Source of the DNA: Chiridota heheva
Lineage: Eukaryota; Echinodermata; Holothuroidea; Apodida; Chiridotidae
Direction: 5' to 3'
Length of the DNA stretch: 64,000 nt
NCBI GenBank assembly: GCA_020152595.1
Contig: JAIGNY010001844.1
Location: 101,001-165,000, forward strand
Shown: positions 33,646 to 46,829 of the stretch, piece after piece
Layout of the letters: every line of letters starts with the position of its first letter
How positions within the stretch are numbered: the first letter of the stretch is position 1
Notes under the pieces: model-generated
What the model was told of the DNA's origin: nothing
The model's input: the letters and a program-made list of their open reading frames with translations, nothing else
Databases searched by the model: none
Position numbers and translations under genes: made by a program

Positions 33646-36600
33646 ATTACGTTTGTGTTGAATCTTATGCCATGCACAAATTGAGCACTGTTTAGGCTTA
33701 ACGTTAGGTTTGTTATTAACTTGGGCCTTTGAAAAACAAATTAGGAGAAATCTATGAAGAAATTAGATGTAACTTGTAACGATAAGACTAAGAAGTTCGG
33801 CATTATCGAATATCAGCTCTAACGTTAGCCCCTAGGCAAAAGTTCGCTAACATTTTTAAGTTAGGCCTATTATCTCGTAAAAATGTATTTCAAAATTGTG
33901 GTTTTGACGCCAAATTAGGCTTTCAGAATGAAATAACTTTCTTTTGAGTGAGATATGGACGGCTTTCGATAGTGAAAAATATTTTAGAAGCAAAAAATGC
34001 CTTGGATCAATCACCGAGAATGTAGTTTATTTGTTTACGTTTTCTGTTGACGTGCTGCGTCGTTCGATTTGGTTGCTTGCGCTGCGCTAGCTCTTTGCCT
34101 ACCAAAATTTGGTTTGTTTGCAAAATTGCCGCCGAATGACGTCATTTTGCGTTTGGTGGATTAGGTCTATACTGAGCTTCCCATCATGGCCGGTGCATAG
34201 CACAGCTGATGATGCGCGCCGCATGCCATGCATTATTCACTCCTATATTTTTTAAACAGCAAAGAAGACCCCTAAAATCTGAGAAAATTCGGGTAAAATT
34301 GTGGGTGTAGAGGTAAAAGTGAGCAGTGGCGTAGCCACGGTAACAAATGAACTTCTCGCACATTCAAATAGAAATCTGGTCGCAAACAAACACTAGTATA
34401 TGGCCAAAATTCAGTGGAGTCGCTATTTTTTTGCTGTGCCCTCCCCCTTCTCCCTCCTTCGCGTACCCCAAAATGAACAATCGGCATTAAAAAAAATCAC
34501 AGATGACTTTTTTCCTACACCATCATCAATTTCATAATCATTAGTTATTTCATGTTCTAATGTTCAAATTAATCTAAAAAAATTGGTCAGTAATATAAAA
34601 GATTTTGTTTCAACTTTCACAAAATACCTGTAGAAATGTATTTACCATCGCTAGAACATGTATAAGGGAAGTCACACTTTTGTTATGTTTTTTACTGTTG
34701 TTTTCTGTGAGCCTGTCGGAGTATTATAAAATTAAATATATTATAATTATTTTTCATTACCGAAAAACGTAAATCCAACTAGCGCCACCCCAAGGTAGAT
34801 TTAAAACAGTCCATAATGTTTATGTATGTGTGTATTGTTCGTCATATCTGTACATGGCAAAGCTGGTTTTGTTTTAGCCATATGATTCTTTAAGAAATGG
34901 CAGGACTCCCTGATGATTTGGAATTGCAGATGTAAAACTACAACCAATAAAACCAGCCTGACAACAATTTATGATCTCGCAACCTGATATTATTCCAATT
35001 TTTCAAATTAGATGCACCACAATGACGGGTGCAGGAATGGGGAGTGGATGGTCTCGACAATTTTGCCGAGACCAAGCTACATGTGAGCCGTTAGAGATGA
35101 CGCCCTCCTCAAAAATAAATATTGATAAATTTTATATTATCCTTCTAATTGATCATTATTTGCCTTACTGGACTTAATAAGAAAACCGTCAAGAACATAT
35201 CATATCATCTGTAAAAAATAACACATAATAGTTTTGTGTAACGGATATGGAGATTTAACAGATATACGGCGGACGTTTTTGAGCCTATTATATTTATCGA
35301 TTAAAATTTTGTGACATAACATTTTATTCTCGTTTGGGAGGATAAATTCGTCCCTTGTTTAAAGATATATTATTAGAACTTATCCGTCGTCTAGAAATTC
35401 AGAATTTCAGTCAGATCAAAGAGCTTCTACATAGCTCTTTGGTCAGATTTAGAATATATTATAAACGTTGATTTGATGTCTTCATACTCTCATACTTTTC
35501 GTTGTTGCTGAGATAGGCTTTGTACCAACGGACCCCAGTTTCAGCTCAGGTACACTTTCTAAGTCAAGTTCCTAAATTAAGTTTGGCTTTATTCTGCAAA
35601 ATACTGTTTTATTTTATATGATACTGAATCTAATTCGATAGTGAATCTAGAAAAGTGGCATAGAATTCCTATATACTGTATACATTGATTCAAACTAAGA
35701 AAATAACAAATTTCGCTTCCAGCGGTGGTGCCACCATAGTTCAAGTCTATATCTGAAGCCAAGTTGAACTCTATCAAACAGTTAGATGTTTGTTTAAAAC
35801 AAAGTTCTCCAATTCCATATTTGAACTCGAAAAGATTTGTTTTGCAAAGTTGTGTCCATGGCTATACTCTTTTGCAAGGTCTAGCAGAGTGATTAATAAT
35901 CCCAGACATGAATGAACCCCACAATACTAAAAATAATTTGTTTTGGATAGGCCCATGTTCAGTCGTCTTAACAGCGTTGTAGGCCCTGGTCAAAGAAATG
36001 TACCAGAGCTCTATACAAACCCACACTCATGTGGCCAGAATGTTTTTATTATTATTTTGTGTGTGTGTGTGTGCTGGAGGGAGGGGGTTGCAACCATAAG
36101 CAGCAAGAGATATTTGTAATGAGGGGGGGGGGGGCATAAGCGAAAGTACATTGCTTTGCGCGTAGCGCAATGCCCCTAGGGGCGAAGTTCCATAAATTTA
36201 CAAGACATGAAGGGAATTAGGTACTGGCGTAAGCCAGGATTTTTTTCTTGGGGTGGAGGGGGGGGGGGGAATAACGGTCTGTGTGATATGTGTCACATAG
36301 TAAAAAAAAACACATAATAATTGGGTATTGAGGAAATAAACATTGCCAAAAATCAAATCATTTTTATTACACATTATACTCTTGAATTCTATTTTTCACA
36401 CACAATGGCAATTATCTTTTTAGTAAACCTTGCTCCCCTATGCGGAACATATGTTTTTGATGTGTAATTTATTTTTTTGGTGTGGGGGGCATGGCTCCTG
36501 CCCCCTCCCTCTTGGCTACGCCAATGCCCACCCATCCACTGAAAGCAAGAATTAAGCAATCCAAACGTTTGCGACATTATTTTCTTTACAGAGAGGGACA

Positions 36601-38245
36601 GAATTGAAGTGAATCAACAAGCGTAGTGACATGTCGAGTGAAACGACTAATGGGTGGGTCCATATGCCTACTACTTTAAGGTCTGGATCCCTGGTGGAGT
36701 CCAGTGATAAAGCCTCAGGCGGGGTCTATTGCCCAAAATTTCCGGAAACTTGTTTAAACTGTTTCTAAAAAGTTCAGCCGTTAAATTTGGTTTGTTTTCA
36801 ATTTCTGTTATTATAAAGTTGTATACTTTGTAAATGATTTTGAAATTAACATTTCTGTACAATTTGAGCTTTTGCTGGTGACTAAAATGTTAGAATTTTC
36901 CCTGATGAAAGTCAAATTTGCACTTGTAAAAATGAAAATAATTTCATTGTTCTGTTGCACCTGTTACACATTTTTCCTAATTTGGTTTAAACCTATATTA
37001 CTGTTATGTATTTCTTTTAGTGAGATTTGAATTTAAAAAGATGCATTGTAGGTTATAATGACAAAATCGCCAGTGTCGGAGATCTCCTGTTCAGGGACGT
37101 GGACCAACCTGTTAAAAAAAATCTTCAAAATCGAAGAAAATTGCTTGAAAAAAAGAACATTTCCGGAATATCAAAAATAATTGCCCGAAAATTGACAAAA
37201 ATTATTCAATATGGTTTTTACATAATTGTTTTCTTTAATTGTCCTCTTATCATATACGAAAAAAAAAAATTGACAGGAATAATCCTTTACAGAATGTCAT
37301 GAATTGATGAATGTGTTAAGCTGTTTTCCCAATATTAAATACATATAATTTATGACTGTTTTACCTGGGGAGGGGGGGGGGCACTTTCATACTAAAGTGG
37401 TAGGTATGTGCCTCCCAGAATTAGAAAATTGGACTGCAGTACAGGAGATATTTTTTTTTATTATTATTGCGGGGGGGGGGGGCAATATAACACGTTATCA
37501 TTTTTATACCTGCAGTGTGAAAATAAGTGACTTTTGGTGCCTGCAGTACGAAAGTAAGTAATTTTTGATACATTTAGTACGAAAATAAGTAATTTTGATA
37601 CCTGCACTACAAAAATTATGAAAAAAGGCAAGTGCTTGGGTGGCACATGTATATATACATCACATATGGAAGAGTCCCCCTTTTACTCAATCAATACATG
37701 GCCAGAGTTATTAACCGAACTCGTTTTTATTCGTCCATTACCTTGCAGGAGCCCTTAGACCTTTAACAGTTTAAGAAGTGTCCTTTATAAGCAAATCAGT
37801 TTTATTTGCATAAAGATTCTATGAACCTTGAAACTTTATTCTCAGCCAAAAAAAGTATGTACTGATTTTATGGTGTCAGAATATGTCATTTCTATTAACA
37901 ACCCAATGATCATAGCAGCTGACAGGTTAAGAGAATCCAAGTTTTATATTAGCAGGAAGTATGTTACAGCCCTCCATGTGGTAATGGGAGTATATCGCAC
38001 AGCTGTACAAGGTACAATCAAAACAAAAGGGGGTGGCGCTTATGTAAACAGTTTCATGTTAAAAGGTGGACCGATACGACTACGAGGGAATGAAACGTTT
38101 CTATCTGGTAAACATATGTCAAATACTTTATTACTTAAGGAGACCCATGTGTGCACAATATCCATGGATAACGCCGTAGGCTGTACATGAAAGTTAAGCA
38201 GTGCCGGTATTTACATAATGAAACTTATGTTAGGTAAATACGATC
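33646..38245. other. Intergenic host DNA, no gene supported
   Basis: Contains TAACGTTA words (33698, 33818), a TGACGTCA near 34136, a (GT)n run near 36058, several G homopolymers (36122-36134, 36249-36269, 37370-37382, 37469-37482) and the 31-bp repeat at 37508-37620. An ORF at 37828-38190 (120 codons) has no recognisable motif. Confidence 0.55.
37508..37620. repeat. 31-bp tandem repeat, four copies
   Basis: Copies start at 37508, 37539, 37570 and 37600 with ACCTGCAGT-like words followed by CGAAAATAAGTAATTTTGAT. Confidence 0.85.
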
Positions 38246-38595
38246 ATGAGGAGTAAGGTAGCTCAGTTGGTATTATGCACGACTGAGATGCTGAAGGTAC
38301 CCAGTTCAAGCCTCGGACAGGTCTAACCAGTTTTTCCACATCTATGCAGACAGATACGCTGATTACAAGTATGTCATTTGCAGCTCCTGCTCCTCATTCA
38401 GCTGTTGAGAGAAGTGGCAATGGTTGAATGGTGCTCGCCTTCCTTCAGATGGGATGTTAAGCCGTCAGTCCCGATGGTAGGAAAGTCATACCCTACCAGG
38501 TTTTCTGAACACTTCATCCACTTCCGTCCCGGTCGCACAAGACTGGCATCTGCTATGCAGGCTAAAGCTTGGCGTCTATGCTCCATATAGGAGTC
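38246..38595 (+). mobile_element. tRNA-derived SINE
   Basis: A polymerase III box A-like GTAGCTCAGTTGG (38257-38269) and box B-like AGTTCAAGCCTC (about 38302-38313) are spaced as in a tRNA. They are followed by an unrelated body with the block GATGGGATGTTAAGCCGTC (38450-38468), a type of central block I recall from animal SINEs. The 3' limit is approximate, since no clear tail was found. The tRNA part lacks a foldable acceptor stem, so it is not a functional tRNA gene. Confidence 0.6.
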
Positions 38596-41500
38596 TTGCA
38601 AAGTTCCCGTTAGAGAGGATTATGTTCGAAACAAAAACGTTGACGGGATACATAATCCGATAAGAATTACTACCTTGTTGCCTTGTATGAAATTAAAAAC
38701 CGCTTGTGTACAGCTCTTTAATTTCAAATATCCCCTCGTAAAAATAAGTTCTCTTATGAAACGATAAAACTGGGAATGATACAAAATCCACTCTCTTAAA
38801 ATAATCTAGTCAAATATGAACCGAATCAGTTTAAATTTTACCCTGATTTGGGGTCCTAGGGGGCACAGAACCAGGCGTGGTCATTTTGACCCAGAGATCC
38901 GTTTCAAATAAAAATGACCCTAATCTGTTCATTCTGAGAAATGGTTCAAATGTTTTTGAATACTGTTCAAATTTTAATTTCTGATTAGATAAACTGTTCA
39001 AACTGTTCCCCCACTCTGGTCACATTGATTTTTCATTGTATACTCAATAAGGGAACCTATGAAATTTTATCCACTTGCTCTACAGAAACAAGTTCATAAT
39101 TCATAGTACCAATGAACCCAACACAAGAATGGAAAGAAAAAATCACATTTTTGTAAATTTCATACTCTGCAAATAACTTTATTATGCATTTTAATCAAAA
39201 CATGGATGCTAACATTAATATAACAAAAAGTTAGGACTCGGAAGTGTGGAAAACCATATACATATAGCTTGACTGGTATTTAGAAAAAAATGCTTTAATT
39301 AATAACACTTCTCATACAGCTCATTGGACTTTCCATTAAATAAGACCAACAAGTAATTATTACCAAGAGTTGTTTTGCTCAAAAGGTGCAAATTGAATGA
39401 AACAGATGGAAGCTAGAATTTTAGCATTATGTAGAGCACATACCTCAGCCTGTTCATTCCCCATCCAGAATATAATCTACTGCAGAATTCATCGCCTGCA
39501 AAGATTTCAACATCCATCATTTTCTTTTCATGCAAGAAGCCAATTGGTTTAATTCTTTTTAATACCAGAAACCACTTGATCTGATTTTCTTAGAGCCAGA
39601 AAATTGATCATTTTGATTTCTTTTTGAATGAATTCATTGTTAAGCACATTTGTTGGAAAGTGTCAACTGTATCAGTCTTGGCAGATCCCACCTTAAAATA
39701 GACTACCCATCCATTTCATCCATAATATTATTATTATTATTATTAATTGAAAAGAACACAAAAAAATTCCCAGTTACAAGTGGAAAATGGCACTGGTAAA
39801 CTAATTTTCCATAAAACATTGCTGTTAATCGGAAAACAACTTGCAATTTTCGGGAAATGTTGCAAAATTTGTCTAATAATTTTACAAAATTTTCTTTCAA
39901 TATTAAACAGTCTAAAACTTTACCAATTGAACTCTCAACTGGGAAGATGTTTGTTGATGTCTAACAGCCCTGCGAGTCAGGGTCAAATGTGCCAAAAGGG
40001 TGTTAAAAATTTTAAAGAAGAATGCATACAAACTGGAAGGAAAATTCTCGAAGGTGGCAGCTCCCCCCCCCTTTTCCTTCCTCCAGTAATTTTGTTCATT
40101 TTCAGGCAAATTTATATTATTTTCATGTGGCAGTTTACCCCAGAATTTATTTGATCATTTTGGGGAACTTAATTCTTCCAAAATCTATAATAATTTTAAG
40201 AGATTTTCTTTCAGTTTTACCAACTGTATGTTAATAATTTCCCAATATTACCTTCCCAAATGGAAAGAAAGCATACAACCAAGAAAGAAAAATCCCTATA
40301 CTTCCTGAAAAATCCCCTTTCGATTTTAGGAAATTTTATTCAAATTTTCAGGATAATTCTTTCATTTTGGGGAATTTGTTGTGTGGTGCCAAATTCTTCC
40401 ACTTTCCAATAATCTAAACAAATTCTCTTCAAATTTACAAAGTTTTTTCAATTTGTAATACTTTCCAGATGGGAAGAAAGAGCTCTTGTAACCAAGAAGG
40501 TGAAATCCTTTCAGGGAGGCAGTGTTCATTAGTGGGAAGGATAGACGGATACCCCCTCTTTTATCAAAATTCCCCCTTAAAAAGATTACAAAGGGGAATT
40601 TCTTATTGCTTTAGCGCATGATATGTTAATCTCAGCACAGTTTAGTCGATCAAACCAATAATTCCCCCTCAAATTTGAATTCCTAGTGTGAACAGTGCTT
40701 GAGTATGCGTTTCCAGCTCTCCCAATGCTGTGTCTGCATCTGGCTTAGTCTCCAACAGTACGGCATGTTCAATGGTCCATTCTTTATGAAAACAAAATGG
40801 AAAAAAACAACCGATCTCCACCTTTACATCACAAATACAAAATGATTATAAAGTTGATGCTATTGGATCACTGCAATAGAAATGTTTGAAAAAAATTATG
40901 ATATAAAATTCAAACATAATGATACCTTATATATTATTGTGCTTGACAGGGGAATTGAAAGGGGGACCTCTCAGGGGGAGGGGGAGGGCCAAGAACCCCA
41001 AATATTTCCCAGGAAAATTGCAATGGTAAATTAATTTTCCATCAAACTTTACTCCCATTTGGGAAATATTTCTCAAACTTTCCAGAAATCTCATTTATCT
41101 TCAATTTTGAGGAAATTTCTTCATTTTCAGGATAATTTTCCCAACTTCTGTCATTTCTTTGGCGTTCGTGAAATTTGATTTGATTTTTGGCAATTTTATT
41201 CAAATTTTAGGAAATTTTCATTTTTGGTCAATTTTCTTTTATGTTAATAAAGTTCCAATTTTATCTCCTAATCTGTAAAAAAGCATGCCAATGGGAAGAA
41301 AAATCCACTGCAGGGGACAATTTTTTCCCCCTCCCCCACGGTACCTCTAGTGTCAAAACTGGTCAGGTGACTGTGAAATCATCACAGAAATCAAGCATAA
41401 ATATTCATTTCTTTTATTCTGATGATTTCCAGCATTTTATTCAATAATTTCTTTCGAAAGAAATAACTGTATTTCAATTTCTAAGAGATTTGCTGGGTGC

Positions 41501-41973
41501 AGCAAAACACAATCAAAATCTTAACTAAACAATCAGTTTCTTTCTAAAATGCTCAAAATCAAAATCAAAATCAACATATCTGGAAATCGAACAGAAGTTT
41601 AATTTGTGATTGACATGACAATTTTCAAATGATATGACAAGTTTTATTACACAAAATTGACATCTTTTGAGTGAAATTATCATAAATCATTTTGGGACTT
41701 ATGGCACACAATTTAAATCAAAACCGTACCAATGGCAGGTGACAACATTTGCCCCAGTGGAGTTCTTGACTTTATGCTTTAATATGGGGAGGAAATAACA
41801 AATATTCTAAATGTTGACTACATGACTTTCAACTTTGTATAAAACTCTTATGAGCAAGTTAGGAATAGATCATTTCATAGCATAAAAAAGCTATCTTCCA
41901 TGTTGAAACTTACTGCAAAGAATTTTTCCTGATTTTAAACAATATTTTCACATTCCTTACTACAGTAACTTAC
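38596..41973. other. Intergenic DNA rich in decayed GGAAATTTTC-type repeats
   Basis: Several segments (39750-39960, 40300-40450, 41000-41260, and again 48660-48950) share runs of AAATTTTCC, TTTCGGGAAATT and CCCAGTTGGAAA-like words, as in one degraded dispersed repeat. No coding region is supported. An (ATT)n run is at 39727-39745. Confidence 0.5.
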
Positions 41974-42164
41974 ATTCTAATTTTTCCATAAAGTGTTTTT
42001 TTTTCTGTGTTTTCATCTTTTTGTGGCTGGCCCAAAGGAAAAACTTTTCCATCTGGATGAAGTACTTCACGGCTTCCTCTGTTGGTTTGGACCTTTCATC
42101 CCTCTCTCTCCTCATGTTGATGGAGTGGCAGCCCAGGCAGTATTTGAGTGGTAATGTTGGATAT
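41974..42164 (-). CDS. Probable internal exon of a host gene
   Basis: On the - strand TTATTATTTGCAG precedes the exon (acceptor) and GTAAGTTA follows it (donor at 41973), both strong splice signals. In the frame that joins the exon at 44780-44894 the translation includes KYCLGCHSINMRRERDERSK and PTEEAVKYFIQMEKFF, ending in a Lys-rich stretch. It enters in phase 2 and leaves in phase 1. The protein family is not recognised. The alternative is the open frame read through to the stop at 41960. Confidence 0.5.
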
Positions 42165-42482
42165 CTGCAAATAATAACATTTTGTTTTAAAAAATGAGGA
42201 GCTGAAAAGGGTGTTTTCAAAATAAGGCACTCTAAAACAAGAAATTTTATGCAGGTGCTTATTGGGATAAGTTGTGACAAGCAACACATAAACTTGAAAG
42301 AAATTACAACTTCAAAATGCAAGTTCAAGATTTTTTCTTGAATATATCTTATGAAAAATCACAACTCTGGATTAAAGGTATGAACAATATGACTTTTTTT
42401 TTCCATACCTTAAAAAAAAATCAATTTGATCAAACACCTTGAAATTTTGGTTCAATTTAACATAGAAACACAGACTGTTATA

Positions 42483-43075
42483 TTTGTTTGTTTGATGGAC
42501 TTAACAACACCACCACAGCGAGGATCAAATCATGTGCAAGAGGTTAGATCATTCCAGAGGTAGGAAGAAAATAAAATAGGAGGAGTCTGAGAGAAGTATG
42601 GGGACTAGAAGCAAGGAAGCTGGGATCGAGAGAGGAAGTGCAGGGGTGCAAAAGTAGGTAAAGAGGAGGAGGGGGAAGGACTAAATATGGTTGTAGAAGG
42701 AGGCATGATAAAGGAAGGAGATTTTATCTGAAGGTTTTTTTGGAAGAGCTCAGCTATGGAGTTGTGAGGGGTGAGGGAAGCTCTGGGCAAGGTTGTATTG
42801 GGGCAGGCAAGGAGGATGTGGTGGACTATGTGGGTGCAATGGCAATTACTGCAGAGGGGTGGAGGGTAGCCAGCAAGGAGGTGGGAGTCAGTGAGGTGGG
42901 TGTGACCTATTCTAGGGTGGGTAATGTGGACATTGTTGATACGGGAAACGATAAGTGGTTTGATGTCAGAAAGGGTTTTGAGAAATGGGGTAGGAGAGAG
43001 GTTGAGGGCAAGCTTAGCATCTGAATCAGCTCTGTCATTGCAGGGGATGCTAACATGGCTGGGTGTCCAAAAGAA
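42483..43075 (-). mobile_element. LINE 3' fragment with RNase H and zinc-like C-terminus
   Basis: The - strand translation from about 43068 gives FWTPSHVSIPCNDRADSDAK, the end of a retroelement RNase H domain (WxPSHxGIxGNExAD pattern with Gly and Asn/Glu changes). Then come the typical HLTDSHLLAGYPPPLC and HHILLACP, a His/Cys zinc-like motif. The 3' end is (CAAA)n at 42484-42497. RNase H presence points to the I/R1-type LINE group. It is truncated upstream and decayed; the fragment lies inside the intron between the two host exons. Confidence 0.75.
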
Positions 43076-44779
43076 AAAAATGTATCATTATACTGGGCCA
43101 TTTTACAGTCTGCATATTCAAAACTGATTTTACATCAGCTTAATTTACTTGCTAAATGTTTGATTATGTGTGCATTCCTAAATAATTGTTTTATTTGAGC
43201 ATACTGTAAAAGATGACTGAAAAATGAAATGTTATGAAAATACTGAAATGAGATTAGCTTGGATTTGTAATATTACCCCCACTATCCCTTTTAAAACAGT
43301 CCACAGTAGCTATGCCACTACACTGTATCCCAAACACTACATAAATCCATTCTATTATACAAGAGATGTAGCCAGGGGGAGCGAAAAAATGGGAGAAAGG
43401 CAAGAAAAGAAATGTTAAACTAGCAGTGGAAGTAACTTTTCCAAAAAATTGGCTAAAATTGAAGGTAATTTCCAGAAATAAAGATTTCATTATTAGCAGT
43501 AACTTTTGCTGAAAACTTAAGTTATCAGTGCAAATTTGTGGGGAAAAGACAAATTGCCTTACAAAAATGTGTATTTGCCAGTTGCCACACTTAATAAACA
43601 TCTATAAACAACAGGGACATAGCCAGGGGGCAGTCCCCTTGGGGCACTTATTGAATAACTGTAGCATTTTAATTATGGTATGTAAAGATGTATGGGGCTT
43701 CTGAGCTTCTCATCAATTATCTGACAAAATTTGGTAATTTTCTGAAAAATTCAGCCAATATTTAAAAAAACTCCCCTAATTTTAAACCCTTACTAAAACT
43801 GGTAAATGAATGGTCCGACCCAGCCAACAACTGGGGTAAAAAATAGTTAGACCCCCATCACACACTTCCCCAGTAGAGATTATTCTCATAAGCATATGTA
43901 TGAATAATTATAATCTTATTGGATCCGGTGCAAAATATTTTTCTTTAAAATTATCATGTGTCAAGATTAAGAAATGTAAACAAATGACAGCAAGACTTAA
44001 TTGCACCTTTTTCTAGAACTTCAGTTGTGACCCAGCAAGTGTTATTGTTTCCTTGATTATTTCTTCATCAAGAAGAATAAAGGTTTCCCTGTCGATCACA
44101 CTTTCTGATGCAAAACAAAATTAAAGAACACTGTGTAAATGCATGGTCCTGTAAAAAAGAAGGCTAAACTTTAACCTTATTTCTGAAAGTTCCTTAAACT
44201 CCACTTCAAATTAACTAAAACACCTAAAGCTATTAATAATTGTTACTGTTTCATCAGTAGATTGTATTTACACACTACTCTACAGTTTCACTCAAATTAG
44301 AGTGACTTGTACAAATCTGTCAAAATAACCATCATTTTACATGATTTTGTTACGCTTCCTCAACTTTAGACAAGAATATGTCCATATTTAACTTGGATTA
44401 TATTATATGCTAGGGCTCCTTTTACGGACTTCATGATTAAAGAATTTGAAATTGTTAAAAACTAATTATAGGCTACAATTCATTTCAAATATAGTGTGCT
44501 CTAATATGACCCATACCCTATTGTTCTTCCATTAGGCCTACCAGTATTTTTATGTCTGTCCCTTTCTGCTGACTAGTAATTGGTAAAATTAAATGGCACT
44601 CTTTAAGAAGCCATCATATTTTTAATTACTTTTGTATGAATTGAAAATGGATTATTTAGTTTTGTATAAATTGGAAATGGGTTTTGTTCCCTGACCCAAA
44701 ATAACCTTTATCTTAAGACTGTTCAAGTGTTTTCAAAATTTAGAATCCACCCCAGTATTTCAGCACCATTTTTTCTCAC

Positions 44780-44894
44780 CTGATTGCATTTAATAAATCT
44801 ATTTTGAGAAGGAATATCCTTCGTTGCATAGGCCTCAAGGTTGTAGCAGTTGCCAAACAAAACTCCACACAATTTGTTGAGAAAAAAAAAAAAC
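44780..44894 (-). CDS. Probable exon of the same host gene, upstream of 41974-42164
   Basis: On the - strand the exon ends ATGCAATCAG followed by GTGAGAAA (good donor at 44779). The acceptor is either TTTTAG before 44894 or a GGAG about 31 bp further in. In the frame that continues into the next exon it reads LATATTLRPMQRRIFLLKID, then LLNAI and R split across the splice. The reading is continuous over the junction without stops, which supports both exons. Protein not recognised. Confidence 0.45.
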
Positions 44895-45255
44895 CTAAAA
44901 CAAAAAACAAAAATTAGAATGGAAATATTAATTCTACCCAATACACCAATACAGATTTCTGGTAGACCTTTTGGATGATACAGATACATGACTTGGCCTT
45001 CTCCTTAAAAATTTGTTCCAGCAAATCATAGCCACAAACTTAATGTAGCAAATAATGAGAACACTTATCTTAGAAAAAATAACCACGTAACCACACAATA
45101 AGGACTTCATCCATTGCTATTGTGATACTCAACACCAACTCCCACAACAACTCAGGACCAAATGGAGAACTAGTACAATGAAGCCATTGATAAGAGAAAT
45201 TTGATCCTAATTGCTTGTGATTTTCAGAATAAAGAAAATAAAGAGGATAAGTCTT

Positions 45256-45284
45256 ACCCGACCTGTTTATATATCAGGTCGGGT
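45256..45284. other. Perfect 10-bp inverted repeat (hairpin)
   Basis: ACCCGACCTG at 45256-45265 and CAGGTCGGGT at 45275-45284 with a TTTATATAT loop. No known element is assigned. Confidence 0.8.
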
Positions 45285-46829
45285 CAACTATTTCAAACTT
45301 TAAGAAGCATACCAACTAATGAATAATCAGGTTGGCAGAAGCAATCTCTTTACACCAAAAGTTTTCAAAGTGAAGCAAATACTGCCATAACTTGGCATAA
45401 AAATCCCATTGTAATGTCAGGAACTGCACCTTTTTAATTGTGCTCCAGACTTGTAAATAATCAGGCAAAAATTGATTTAGTTCAAGGCCTAACGTTTAAT
45501 AGTTTAACTTTGATTTCACTGAAGAATAATTCTAATACAAATTGTGTGATGTCACACCTGGTGTTAAAGGATTTCAAGACTATGTCCCATGAGAAATGTA
45601 GAAACTTGAAATACAATTTGAGCCACACTATTACATGCTGGCCTAATTGTTTAATCTAATATTATGTCTAGGACTAGTCGGGGCCTGTAAGCGGTTTGGT
45701 ACTTCTCTCAGTTGCATTGTCTCAGGTTGTGTGTAGCTAATGTTATACAATCCCTTTGTGTTCCTGGCTCAGTTCAGTTCTGTGTGTTGTGGAATGTTTT
45801 GATTGGCTCTTAGGTCTTTGCTGTTTATTCAGTTTGTACTGACCACATGTCCCTGTGCATTATTCTCTCATTTCTGGCTGCAGCAGAAGAGAGGTATCAT
45901 GTGGTCTATGGAACTAACCAGTTTGCCAGCTAAATTGCTTCACTTTGTAAGTACCTTTATATTCTTTAAGTACTTTTATATTCTCTAAGTACCTTTACTA
46001 TGTACTTATGGTTATCATGTCTTTATAATACCATGTAGTTTTGCCTTGTGATTCTATTACCTTTGCAAGTTATATTATATATTGTATGTACATCAATTCT
46101 ATGTACCATACTTCAACTCATTGTGTGCCAAAGAGCTAACTCATCTGCACATTACTTATTACATTCATTAGGTCCCATGGTTTGGCCATGGCATTTGTGC
46201 CTATGGTAAAACCAATGCATATTATGTACCTAATTATTCACTGGGTATCTTCTGCCCAGCACATGAGCATCACCTGCCCTGCCGACCACGCGGGTAGTCT
46301 TGTCTGCTCATTTACTTATTCAGTCTATCACCCAAACAGCAACACATTCCTTACTCACTTGGAATGCTCCTTACTCACTTGGAATGCTCCTAACTCACTT
46401 GGATTGTTGCTGTGGTAATGTCGATATATCCTATTAACCTACTCCTAACATTAGTGCTGGCATATCCCACTAGTTTACCTGCGATATCTCGCTTCACTGG
46501 TAGCTTAGGTTTACCAAGATGTCCCCCTTGTATTTATTTACCATTACATCGTTGTTATATGGTAGCGTGTTCTTATACTAGCACACATGCACGCTCTGCC
46601 TATTTACTTAGTTACGCTTGTATTCATAGGGATCCTCTTATGTTTTTATCTACAAGACACCCAGGGACACAGTAGGTTACTGGGCCATACCACGTCATCA
46701 AAACCGGTGAACTATAAGGTCAGTCCCCACAGGCCCACTATTGTGGTGAGTGGTCACCAGAATCTTAACCACCCCAATTGAACTCCTTTTTCACAAATAT
46801 ACCTATCAAATGAATGTCCCACCCCCTAT
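45285..46829. other. Intergenic, no gene seen
   Basis: Only a 20-bp tandem repeat at 46349-46405 stands out. Short ORFs at 45438, 46182 and 46412 have no domain. Confidence 0.5.
46349..46405. repeat. 20-bp tandem repeat, three copies
   Basis: CCTTACTCACTTGGAATGCT at 46349 and 46369, and a variant at 46389. Confidence 0.9.

Noticed and set aside
36671-36862. Reverse ORF with WTPPG, resembling a short piece of Polinton gene A
   Set aside because: Match limited to a few residues. The DNA looks like a host repeat (GGATCCCTGGTGGAGTCCAG), so the resemblance is taken as chance.
37828-38190. 120-codon + strand ORF upstream of the SINE
   Set aside because: No recognisable domain, no splice context, and composition like non-coding flanks.
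38246-38330. tRNA gene
   Set aside because: Box A and box B are present but there is no acceptor stem pairing, and a SINE body follows.
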